Shown: piece by piece, positions 56,102 to 64,000 of the stretch
How positions within the stretch are numbered: the first letter of the stretch is position 1
Layout: every line of letters begins with the position of its first letter
Source: Carnegiea gigantea
Lineage: Eukaryota; Streptophyta; Magnoliopsida; Caryophyllales; Cactaceae
NCBI GenBank assembly: GCA_029747015.1
Contig: JAKOGI010000178.1
Location: forward strand, 289,069 to 353,068
DNA: 64,000 bases
Direction: 5' to 3'
Position numbers and translations under genes: made by a program
The notes under the pieces: model-generated
Seen by the model: the letters and a program-made list of their open reading frames with translations, nothing else
Database searches by the model: none
Told to the model about the DNA's origin: nothing

Positions 56102-56494
56102 GTGGTTATTGGTTTCACTCATAGCTCTGAGTTCATGAAGCCTACCCTTGACAAGGCCTTTGACCTTGCTCCTATCCCATCTCCCTTACTCCACACCAGC
56201 CCCTCTTCTTTACATGCATTTCGTGAGTTCCTAGGTGACATTAGTGGGTATCAACCCTCTCATGATCCATATTATGCATACCTGGAGGACTTGCCTCGAA
56301 AAATCATGTGGAATACCTTCTGTGACCATGCTTTTAATTTTTTTATGGTATTTGATAAGTTTAAGAGGACATTAACTGTGTTTTCTACATCTTTACTAGT
56401 GTCCTCTTATTCACATCATTTTGAGATGCATGCAATAGCACATGGTAAGCTCTTGGGTGCTTTGACGGCATCTGAGCTGGAGACTCGAGTCTAG
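56102..56494 (+). pseudogene. LARD-C open frame with hydrophobic tail
   Basis: 130 codons. The N-terminal 60 residues are Ser/Pro-rich. The C-terminal 60 contain FNFFMVFDKFKRTLTVFSTS, then a further hydrophobic stretch, and HGKLLGALTASEL before the stop. The tail lines up with LARD-B's FSKIFDKIKRIFIVFGMIFI ... FDRLLHIL and LARD-A's LFDKLKQALTCALLAMWMYS ... FDKLLCAL, so it is the best-preserved protein feature across the three elements. Function unknown; a membrane-associating peptide is plausible. Hairpin 1 starts 10 bases after the stop. Confidence 0.6.
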
Positions 56495-56503
56495 AGTGAT
56501 ATA

Positions 56504-56524
56504 GAGGAGTGGCTAATGCTCCTC
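56504..56524 (+). other. Conserved hairpin 1 of LARD-C
   Basis: GAGGAG pairs with CTCCTC, closed by a T-G pair around the loop GGCTAAT. Compared with LARD-A and -B, the two outer pairs differ on both strands (A:T to G:C and T:A to A:T) and remain complementary. Flanking tatag and ctata could extend the stem past a one-base bulge. Confidence 0.75.
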
Positions 56525-56559
56525 CTATATCCCATAGCCCCATCTTGAGGGGTAATAGT

Positions 56560-56580
56560 TTAGGTGTACCCAACACCTAA
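56560..56580 (+). other. Conserved hairpin 2 of LARD-C
   Basis: A perfect 8-bp stem, TTAGGTGT with ACACCTAA, loop ACCCA. Identical to LARD-B hairpin 2 except for one loop base. Confidence 0.78.
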
Positions 56581-57804
56581 CTTCGTAAATTTATTCTCTC
56601 TTTTGTCTTGATTTATTTTTATTTTGTATATATTTTTGTTTTTGTTTTTCTTTTCCTTTTTCTTGTTCGTCTTTTGTTTTTATATATTATTTTGGGGTTG
56701 TTTTCTGTACATATGTGTCTTGTTGGTGTGGTAGATCCTTGGCTCCTAATAAGGACATTGTGAGATTTATATGCGAGGGAGGAGAAGTCATGCTTCGGTC
56801 TTTCGAAAACAAAAAAAAAAAAAAAGAGGAAATTGTTTTGAAAACAAAAAGATTCTATGTTTCTCACTTATTTAGGGGAGTTTTGCACTTTTTCGATTAG
56901 CTTTGATCCCTTATACCTTGATTGTTAGCTTGTATATAAGTATAATGTGCATGACAGATCTTTATCCTAAATGAGTTATTCTGACCCCAATTGTTCTTCA
57001 TAGTTGTGCAATCCAGTCCTTACTTATACCATCATCATTACCTTGGGGTCTTAGTCTTCCATGATTAGCTCTCCCATTGGCCTTTGTACATAGTTACCAT
57101 CGTTTTTGTTTGCATTTCACATTAAAAAAAAAGAGGAAAAAAATGCAGAAAAGAAAGGAAAAAGCTAAAAAAAGAGAAGTTTGGAATGACAAGCGTTTGG
57201 AATGATAAGTATCCTTTTGAGGCATACACTACTGGGTGCTACTCTTTGAGGCAATGCTACTACTAAAAAAGCTTGGTTTCCATGTTATCAAGTCAATAAT
57301 ATAGTTTGTATCTGTCAAGTGAGATTGAGTTTGATCCTGGTAAGCATGTGTCCTAGGAAGATGATGCACTAGCACACCAAGCACTGGGATGGATTCAAAG
57401 TTTTGATGTACAGTGAGGTGAAAAGTTGGCACTTTGATGTCATCCATGGGGATGGAGAATCTTGATGTGTATGTTCTATTTATATACAGGTTAATATCTT
57501 TATTGTATGGATGATTTGGTTAGTTACAATGTGTACACACTTCTCCCTTGCATATATTTTTACTTTGTTTGTAAATCCAAACTTTTTTTCTATTTTTGTT
57601 TCTCTTTTCCTCTTTATTTTTCTTTTTCAAGATTTTGTGGGCATATCTTCTGCAAACCATTACGAGACATCACTTCCTTACTTGGAGGAACCAAGGGGTT
57701 TAAAGGGCTTATTGTATATGCTAAATACAACCGTGATTTCTACGAAAGTGACTTAGGTCCTTAGGTTAGTTTTTCTTTGTTTTGCTCGTCGATGAGTAAA
57801 AGCT
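56581..57804 (+). other. LARD-C 3' untranslated region
   Basis: T-rich (56580-56700) and A-rich (56810-56830, 57120-57180) stretches. It contains the 29-nt modules at 57213-57265 (ctactgggtg cores, preceded by a doubled tttggaatga) and a region 57290-57450 alignable with LARD-A's 3' region (coding strand around 1740-1870). Open frames at 57507-57764 are hydrophobic by T-richness and not supported. Confidence 0.6.
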
Positions 57805-57818
57805 AGATGTGGGAGAGT
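57785..57818 (+). other. LARD-C polypurine tract with adjoining inverted repeat
   Basis: GATGTGGGAGAG precedes the 3' LTR at 57819. The motif CTCG-TCGA-TGAG (57785-57796; one G-T pair) lies just upstream, at the same place as CTCG-AGGA-CGAG in LARD-A. Confidence 0.65.
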
Positions 57819-59282
57819 TGATAAAGCTATAATGTTGCTATCTTAACCCCTTAATGTCACCAATTTTTCCCATTAATTTCCTTAATTTAATAGAGGATTT
57901 GATCACACGTGCAACTAATTCCCCTTTTGTAGGTATGTTGGTCCCAATTGGAAGGATTTATGCATCAATCAGTTCATAGATGAGCAAAAAATTGATGTTT
58001 TACCAAGAAAAGAGATTCAAGAGTCCATAGATGGGGATGACAAGCCGTGCAGGTAAGCATGGCCATGCAGAAGCACAATTTGAGTTGAGAAAGAGCATAG
58101 CCAGGTGTGCAGATTATGCATCACCATGAACTAAAAGAATAAAGTTCCTGCAGAAATGCACGGCTAGCCATGCGCTTTTGCATGGCCATGCATTTTGAGT
58201 TGGAAATTTAGCACAGTCAGTCCTGCATTGAAGCACGACCTTGCTCCTATCAATTTTCATAATAAAAGTTGTTGTCGAGCTTTTATTTGGGTCTTTTTGC
58301 TAGGTTTTTAGGGTGCACAATTTAGGCTCCTTCCTCCCACTCCCAAACCCCATTAGAGGGGAATAAATTAGGGCATTTAGGTTAGTTTTGAGGGGGATTT
58401 GGATTCAAGGTATTAGATTATATTCTCATTCAAGCAATTAAGCATAAGTTTTCTCTTTCCTTCTCTATTTCATATTCTTGTTCTTGTTTTGATTATGTTC
58501 GATTGCTTGTTGTGCTTGATTTTGTTTAGTTAAATGTTTAGTTTTTGTTGTTAATCCTTGCTTATTAGTTTGTTAGATTATGCTCTTCAATTTCCTCCCT
58601 AGTTCTTGTTTGTGTTTGTGTCTGTCGATTTAGTAGGTAGACTATGTTGGCTTCGATTGTGACTATCCTCTTAATGGGTCATTGATCTTATTTAGGCCTT
58701 CACCCACCTTGTTAATACTAGAATATAGAGTTTTTCTCTTATACCCACAAAGTGTTCGATGAAATGCTTCAAAGAGCCTATCCTCTGTGTTTTGAGGTAA
58801 TTGACTTATGCTAAATGGTGAGCTTAATTGTCTAGTGTCAGTAGAGAGGACAGCCAACATTTGGGCATGAAAATAGCTTAAATCTTAGCTAAGTCAAGGG
58901 TTCTTAATCTTGTCGTTTAAATTAGCTAATCCCATAAAAATAGGTGGTCAGAACAATTAAACTAGCCTATTGACCCGTGAGAGAGGGCTTGGGTAGTCGT
59001 TGATGATGCAACCGATCATCTTTGAATACTAGCATAAGTTGGGCAAGTGAGGCTTTCACTTGATTAGTTGCTTGTTCATCGATTTAATCACAACTCGAGT
59101 CCCTCTTTGTTTGCCCGCTTCAGGAATTTAGTTCTTCTTCCCTTCACCCTTTATCTTGCTTGGATTGATACGCTTAAGTCAGCTCTGGTACTTAAAACAT
59201 AACTCCGTGTGGAATATGACCTGTACTTATCGATTGCTAGTTACAACTACACTGTGGACTTGCAGCAATAATGTACATAACA
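57819..59282 (+). repeat. LARD-C 3' LTR
   Basis: 1464 bp; matches the 5' LTR. It contains a cluster of GCATGGCCATGC-type palindromes at 58057-58068 and 58179-58192 that is reduced in the 5' copy. Confidence 0.85.
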
Positions 59283-59287
59283 CCTGT

Positions 59288-59455
59288 TTTTGAAGCAGCC
59301 TGACTGGATGCATGACATCCAACCTCCGTCAAAAGATCAACTCCATTCCAAGCTTTAATTAGTCTCCATCTCAATAAAAGAATCTTGAGGGATTTTCTCT
59401 TGCCTAGTTCCTTAGAGTGGGTGCCTTCCTTACACTCACGAATTTTAAAGCACAA
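59288..59455 (-). pseudogene. N-terminal part of the Tat antisense ORF, beyond LARD-C
   Basis: A minus-strand frame from 59455 (MCFKIRECKEGTHSKELGKR...) runs to the LARD-C junction and is in frame with the minus-strand coding that resumes at 53633 (VCLPPFHGAFIM). This supports one ORF before LARD-C arrived. The methionine at 59455 is the first available; upstream of it on the minus strand are tandem repeats, so the true start could be close to it. No domain is recognised in this part. Confidence 0.55.
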
Positions 59456-59539
59456 GCCACACCCTGTTAATTAAGGAAATGAAGATAGAGGCAATGGAAA
59501 ATACAAGTGATGAGAGTGAGATAAGCTTGACAAAGGTAT

Positions 59540-60350
59540 GACGAGAGGCCCCTAAGTGCATAATATTTATGGCCAAAGGCAAGAGGAAGAAAACAAGAGG
59601 ACCAAACCAATGCGAGACTTGAATGGGTTCCTATGCGAATGCATGCCTACAGTACGCATGGATGAAGACAAGTGTAGGAAAAGAAACGAAAAGAAAGAAA
59701 GGAAGCCATTGAAGATGGGACTAGCCAAGTTACATGCCAATGCATGCATATTCTACATATGCATGAGGCCAAGTGTGAGAAAAGAAAGGAAAAGAGAGAA
59801 AAGAAGACAATAAAGTGGGGAACCAATCGAGTTCCCATGCATAGAACACATGCAAATTCTAAACCTGCATGCTGACAAGTGGTTAAGGGCAGAAGAAGAA
59901 GGCCAAGCCAAAATAAAGGGGACCCAGCTAGGTTCATAAGACATTTGTAATAAAGTCCAAGTACTACAATTAAAGAACATGCAAGCAAGAACAAACAAGT
60001 GAAAGTCAAAGCAAAAGGGACCTAACAGAGCTCCTAGGGAAATTAACTCCACATGCACTAGCATAATCATGAAAAAAACAACTAATAAGTAGCAAAGAAC
60101 AAGAGCTAAAGCAAAAGGAGGGACTCAGTTGGGTTCTTTGGATCATGTTAAGCATTCAGCAAGTGCAAACTTATCAATTCAACATACATGCAAACAAGAA
60201 AGTAAAAGAGGTGATGGCAAAGAGGGGGCTTGGCGTGGTTCACAAAGCCCACATAGAAAATTGTGCACTAATCTTTGCAATAATTGAGGAAAGAAATAAG
60301 AAGGAAAGTGTCACCAAAGAGATACTTGCAAACAAACAAGGCAAAAGTCC
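59540..60350 (+). repeat. Degenerate tandem array 1 in the Tat 3' region (about 100-115 bp units)
   Basis: Five or so units share 'agggac..a....gggttc..atgc', 'acatgcaa' and a purine-rich 'aagaaaagaaaga' spacer. Divergence is high. The open frames on both strands here (for example 59647-60070 minus, 59556-59813 plus) follow from the repeat and the purine bias. Confidence 0.6.
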
Positions 60351-60584
60351 TTATTAGATCAAGAACCAAAAATCAAATGAAATTCAGAATCAGCAACAAT
60401 GGCAAATGGTTTGCTAAAGTGGCAAAAGTTTAACACTAAAATTGGCGAAATTGATGACAGATCCGCTAAATTTATGAAAGGTTAACATTAAAATCTGCTG
60501 AATCAATGAAAGGTCTGGAAGACCAACAAAAGGTCAAAATTTAGAACTATTAGGTCTGAGTATAATAAGGCAATATTTGCCACT
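60351..60584 (+). other. Spacer between Tat tandem arrays
   Basis: AT-rich, with short echoes of 'aaaggtcaaaattta' and 'gcta aattgatgaaagg'. No coding. Confidence 0.35.
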
Positions 60585-60965
60585 ATCACAACGAAAGCAG
60601 CCAGGCACTGAATCTTAGGACCGTTAGTGGCCAGGTTCAGGTTTCATATCATCAGCCATCATTATGGGCAAAGTAAGCAGGCACTGAATCTTAAAACCAG
60701 CAATAGCCAGGTTCAGGTTTTCCATCATTAGCTACCATTATAGGGAAAGTGAGCAGGCACCGAATCCTAAGGCCCTTAGTGTCCAGGTCTAGGTTCGACA
60801 TCATCAGCCACTGTCCTGGTGAAAATGGACAGGTGCTATACTTCAGGACCCTCAGTCGCCAAGTTCAAGTTTTACATCATCAGCCACCATCACAGCAAGA
60901 GTGGGGGGAGGGGATACCAAACCTCATAACCCTTAGTGGCTAAGTGTGAGTGTCACGTCATCATT
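60585..60965 (+). repeat. Tandem array 2 in the Tat 3' region (76-bp units, about 5 copies)
   Basis: caggcactgaatctta-type starts occur at 60602, 60678, 60753 and 60830, with a degenerate one near 60906 (spacing 75-77). Each unit has 'ccttagtggccaggttcaggttt' and 'catcatcagccacc'. It lies directly upstream of the polypurine tract. Confidence 0.85.
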
Positions 60966-61016
60966 ATAAATAGGCAACTGTAGGTAAAGTCCTTTAATTT
61001 AACCTTTGCCTTAATC

Positions 61017-61041
61017 TGACTTAGTCAAAATGGGGGCTAAT
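61017..61041 (+). other. Tat polypurine tract with adjoining inverted repeat
   Basis: AAAATGGGGGC (61027-61037) precedes the 3' LTR. TGAC-TTA-GTCA (61017-61027) directly abuts it. Confidence 0.65.
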
Positions 61042-61480
61042 TATAGATGCCTAAAAATGATGTCTTATTTTTAAATGTCCGATAACGAAAATAATGCCTA
61101 TACCATTGTGTTTGGGGCCCATTAGAGTGGTCATTAAAATCGAGTCTGAAATAAATAAAGAAGAAGGAAAAAACAAAAGAGAGAGGAAGAGAACGGGGCT
61201 TAATGGGCCTGACCTAAACCGGGAACCCGACCTAAACCGGGAACCCGACCTGGTCCCTTAGTTAGGAACTCAGATGGGTCCCTTTGTGTTCTCGCTCTTC
61301 GAGTCCTGTTCTATCTAAACTATGTTTAATTAATTAAAATCCTATCTAGATTAATTTATTCATTTAGATTAAGCTTAATGACAATAGGGTTAGATCTCAT
61401 TTCTCTAAGCCAATTTGGACTATCCCTTTAACCATTATAAAAAGTTGGCTAACCCTTAGGGTTAGAGACATTACAAAATA
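61042..61480 (+). repeat. Tat 3' LTR (right end uncertain)
   Basis: Alignable with 41437-41772. It carries about 130 extra bases including two exact copies of an 18-base unit (gacctaaaccgggaaccc, 61211-61246) and a TATA-like TATAAAAAG at 61436-61444. The LTR may extend to around 62100. Confidence 0.6.
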
Positions 61481-64000
61481 ACCAGAAAATAGCAAGAAAT
61501 TTAAGTGAAAGATAAGAAAATTAGAGAAATACTAGCGAGAGAATGAGAGATTTTGGAGAGGTGGATAGTGGTTAATCCCTAAAGTTCCAACCTTTTGGTG
61601 GGTTTCCGAGTGAATTAGTTGGGTCATCCTAAGGGAAAAAACCCAATCTTTCCCTCACTTTTTCTATCTATTTTCTTTCTCCTTTGCTTATTTGATTGTG
61701 GTTTATGTAAATATGTAACGTTTATATAGTATCCCTCATCCGCTACAATATGTTGAATTATTGCTTTTGATTTCTTAGAACAAACCTTGTAATTTGATTG
61801 CTATTACTCGAATTTATGCATTTCATGATGACACTAAAATTTGGCTTCGAATCTGGACCCTCAGTTTGAGCCAATGAAGTCAAATAGTCTCCAACACTAA
61901 GGATTATTCAGGCTTATTTCGAAAACTTTTTTCAAGAAAGCTTAATGTCCCTTTTAGTGTCCCTTCAGTTTATGGCTCACATTACTCTATTGTCCCTTCA
62001 GTGTCCCTATAGTATCTCTAGTTTCTAGAAATGAACTTGGTTTATAAGTTTTTCCTTAAACCCATTGACAACTCTACTAATTAATTTTACTTTTCATCCC
62101 GTTTATTTTTATTTTATTTTTACGCAGTAGGATTCTAGATCTGACATAGTATTACTGTCTCGACTAGGATTTGGGCCCAGTACTGGCCTAGGTTTCTAGA
62201 TTAAGCTACTACGTAGATTCAATACTTCTAGGAAATGAACCAGCAAGGAATTGGTTCTGGCCCTAGAGGCCACTGGATCATAATTCTAGCCCAGTTCTCT
62301 GGTTCTATCCAACTATTCTTTCGTGATCTGAAAATGAAAATACTAAAACACCAGCTTTAAAGACAAATACATAGCATGTGAGTCCAATCATTCGTTGGGA
62401 AACCACATGCAGGGGATGAACCCAGGGTGTGGTCTTTACTCTAAGTGCTATTTCAAAAATGATTACTAGCATCATACTAATGGTTAGCATTTGGGAGTAG
62501 TTAGAAGGTTTCTGAACAAGTTTGGAGCATCTTTGAGTGGTTGGGAGCATTTGGAAGTGTTTCAGAGCATTTGGAAAGATCGTTTAAAAGAATGGAGTGG
62601 TTTTTGATAGTTCGATACGATTACCAATTCTAAAATAATAATGACAAACTAACCCTTATTTTGGTTGCTCTAGCTTCATCTTTTATCTATGCAATGTGAT
62701 AATTTGTTTTATGTTTATAATTATACTAGTCATGTTAATCTCTGTTGATGCATTCATTACCCCACAGAGGGAAACGTCTCACTGATGGACAATTTTTGAA
62801 ATTTGGATTATAGTGTGCACCATTCCATACTAGCAAACTTATATCCTTAAGCAATGAGCTACGTAGCCAATAATTTTGACCCTGTTGTGTTCGCTGTGGC
62901 AAGACAATGCCTCCTTTGAATGATGTAAAATGCTCTAAGATGTACACAAAACATAACAGTTATAATAAGATAACATTGTCCAATCATAAAGAGTGATAAA
63001 CATATGGTACCTTAACTATTCATTTCATATACGCCTCATTCTTCAAAGAATTGTGTAGTTGTGGCTTGTGCCTATAGATACACCATTGCACATCAATATA
63101 TAACTCATTGAATTCATAACCTAAGATGGAGGACAATAGAAAACTCTATTGGACCACACAACTCCACTACTGTGCTTTAATTCATCTTCCATAATGAATA
63201 TCACGACTGCTCAATCATATGTGCCCTTAACAAAATGAGCTGATGCATTTTCAAGTCCCTACAAGCTCTTACTTTATGTCACCATAAACAATTGGTGTAG
63301 GTGCGAATGAATTTGTGATTCGTCCTGTCAATCACCAAACTCTCTATTTGTTGCAGAGAATGAATTTCTAATTTTGTTCATGTTGTGAATATCCGCCATT
63401 CCTTTATCAAGCTCTAAGAATTAAGTGTTTAGGAGTACATGCCATTAAACTCTTTAAAACTACTTAAAATATAGCTGCATAAAAGTCATTTCATACATGC
63501 CATCAATTTAAAAATTTGTTCACCAAGATAAAAAGGTATCCATAGGAGTCTTAAATGACTAAAATTCTTTCGTATTCTTTAACAAAAGAGCTTTTCATAG
63601 TAGTAGTTGTAGTAATAATAATAATTCTTTTTATTCTTATTATTATTCATAAAAAAAGACACCCCAAATCCCCTTCCATAAGCTACCTCGAGCATTATAG
63701 CCACCACCATCCCACCTCCCAACCTATGATTACCATCCCCATATACCCAGACATCAATCCTTTGCCTTTGCCACGCAACAACCTCCATCTACCGTGTTGC
63801 ATCTCACACCATTGTATGCCCCACCATCTATTGTAATTATGACACAACCTGATGTTAGTAACCAACCTAGAAGCTGCCACCCAGGCATTTTGCACTTTGA
63901 ATTGCATAATCTTAATTTGTGAAGGGTGATTAACAAGAATATTACCCTTTTATTTGTGAAGCATAGACCTTTCTTAATCATTCCAAATAGTAGTAGGAAA
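61481..64000. other. Unassigned right end
   Basis: The first part may still be Tat LTR. Positions 62450-62700 contain repeated 'gagcatttgga' phrases and a 'aatgacaaactaaccctta' end reminiscent of MITE relics. The minus strand at 62947-62735 is open for 70 codons (MYILEHFTSFKGGIVLPQ...), preceded on that strand by a possible acceptor-like 'tttgtgtacatcttag', but I recognise no family. Positions 63598-63655 hold a TAA/TTA microsatellite. No gene is supported. Confidence 0.4.

Larger units (their letters stand above)
53634..59282 (+). mobile_element. LARD-C: non-autonomous LTR element nested in the Tat element
   Basis: LTRs at 53634-55075 (1442 bp) and 57819-59282 (1464 bp) both start TGATA and end ..ACATAACA. 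The flanks cctgc (53629-53633) and cctgt (59283-59287) are a 4-of-5 target duplication. A primer site follows the 5' LTR and a purine tract (GTGGGAGAG) precedes the 3' LTR. The interior of 2.7 kb has gag-like remnants, two open frames, a hydrophobic tail, two hairpins and a T-rich 3' region. It lacks pol. It splits the antisense ORF of the Tat element: minus-strand coding is in frame on both sides once LARD-C and one duplication copy are discounted. Confidence 0.88.
41437..61480 (+). mobile_element. Tat-lineage Ty3/gypsy element, decayed, split by LARD-C
   Basis: The LTR starts at 41437 and 61042 are alignable ('ccta aaaatg..gtct.atttttaaat', 'tgaaataaataaagaag', 'gcttaatga.aatagg.ttag'). Between them on the plus strand lie gag, protease, RT, RNase H, a second (archaeal-type) RNase H, and integrase, then an antisense ORF region and two tandem arrays before the polypurine tract. 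The double RNase H and antisense ORF are characteristic of the Tat lineage. LARD-C (53634-59282) interrupts it. The right end is uncertain (at least 61480, possibly near 62100). Coding is riddled with stops, so this is an old copy. Confidence 0.82.

Noticed and set aside
57507..57764. Two overlapping 81-85 codon hydrophobic frames
   Set aside because: They occupy the T-rich 3' untranslated region of LARD-C and are not shared by LARD-A or LARD-B.
59647..60070. Hydrophobic minus-strand frames of 105-120 codons
   Set aside because: They lie in a purine-rich degenerate tandem array; hydrophobicity follows from reading the pyrimidine-rich strand.
60585..60965. CRISPR-like appearance of evenly spaced repeats
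   Set aside because: The units are contiguous degenerate 76-bp tandem repeats with no unique spacers, in plant retroelement DNA.
60966..60974. TATAAATAG just upstream of the Tat polypurine tract as a promoter
   Set aside because: An isolated match in AT-rich DNA with no downstream gene on this strand except the LTR; position makes it unlikely to be used.

Overview
The window looks like repeat-rich, probably heterochromatic plant (angiosperm) nuclear DNA. The evidence is a tRNA-derived Au-type SINE, a Tekay/Del-type Ty3/gypsy chromovirus with a tRNA-iMet primer site, Tat-lineage gypsy coding with a second RNase H, copia relics, and several gag-only LTR elements with tRNA-Asp-like primer sites. 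I found no convincing host protein gene, rRNA, tRNA or CRISPR array. Nearly all long open frames are retroelement coding or its decay.

Layout. 1-6632: minus-strand non-autonomous LTR element (called LARD-A here), its outer LTR cut by the window edge. 6633-9500: AT-rich DNA with a 188-bp tandem duplication and a GA microsatellite. 9525-9862: minus-strand gypsy integrase scrap. 10318-12361: minus-strand Tat-type non-autonomous element whose interior is a GC-rich dimeric tandem array. 13900-17283: Copia-1 relic. 18060-20476: Copia-2 relic, ended by the insertion of LARD-B (20477-38698, minus). LARD-B carries an Au SINE in its interior, and its 5' LTR is split by a 13-kb Tekay element (24521-37513) with a perfect 5-bp target duplication. 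38702-41436: AT-rich, no gene seen. 41437 to at least 61480: a decayed Tat-lineage gypsy element with gag, protease, RT, two RNase H domains, integrase, an antisense ORF with a plant-mobile-domain-like segment, and two tandem arrays. It is split by LARD-C (53634-59282, plus). 61480-64000: unassigned.

How the parts relate. There are two nests: Copia-2, then LARD-B, then Tekay; and Tat, then LARD-C. The Tekay LTRs differ by only about 1-3% in stretches compared by eye, so it is the youngest large insertion, yet its gag-pol already has several stops and at least two frame breaks. LARD-A, -B and -C encode only gag-like remnants plus a short hydrophobic tail and would depend on proteins from autonomous relatives.

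Most interesting signal. The three LARDs are highly diverged, yet share a hairpin directly after the coding tail, with two stem pairs that change in a compensatory way. Two of them share a second, almost identical 21-nt hairpin about 27-37 nt further on, and two share 29-nt tandem modules downstream. This looks like a maintained RNA element (packaging, dimerisation, export or 3'-end function is inference). Also notable: the duplicated leader and double primer-binding site of the Tekay element, its unassigned extra ORF ahead of gag, and small inverted repeats just upstream of several polypurine tracts.
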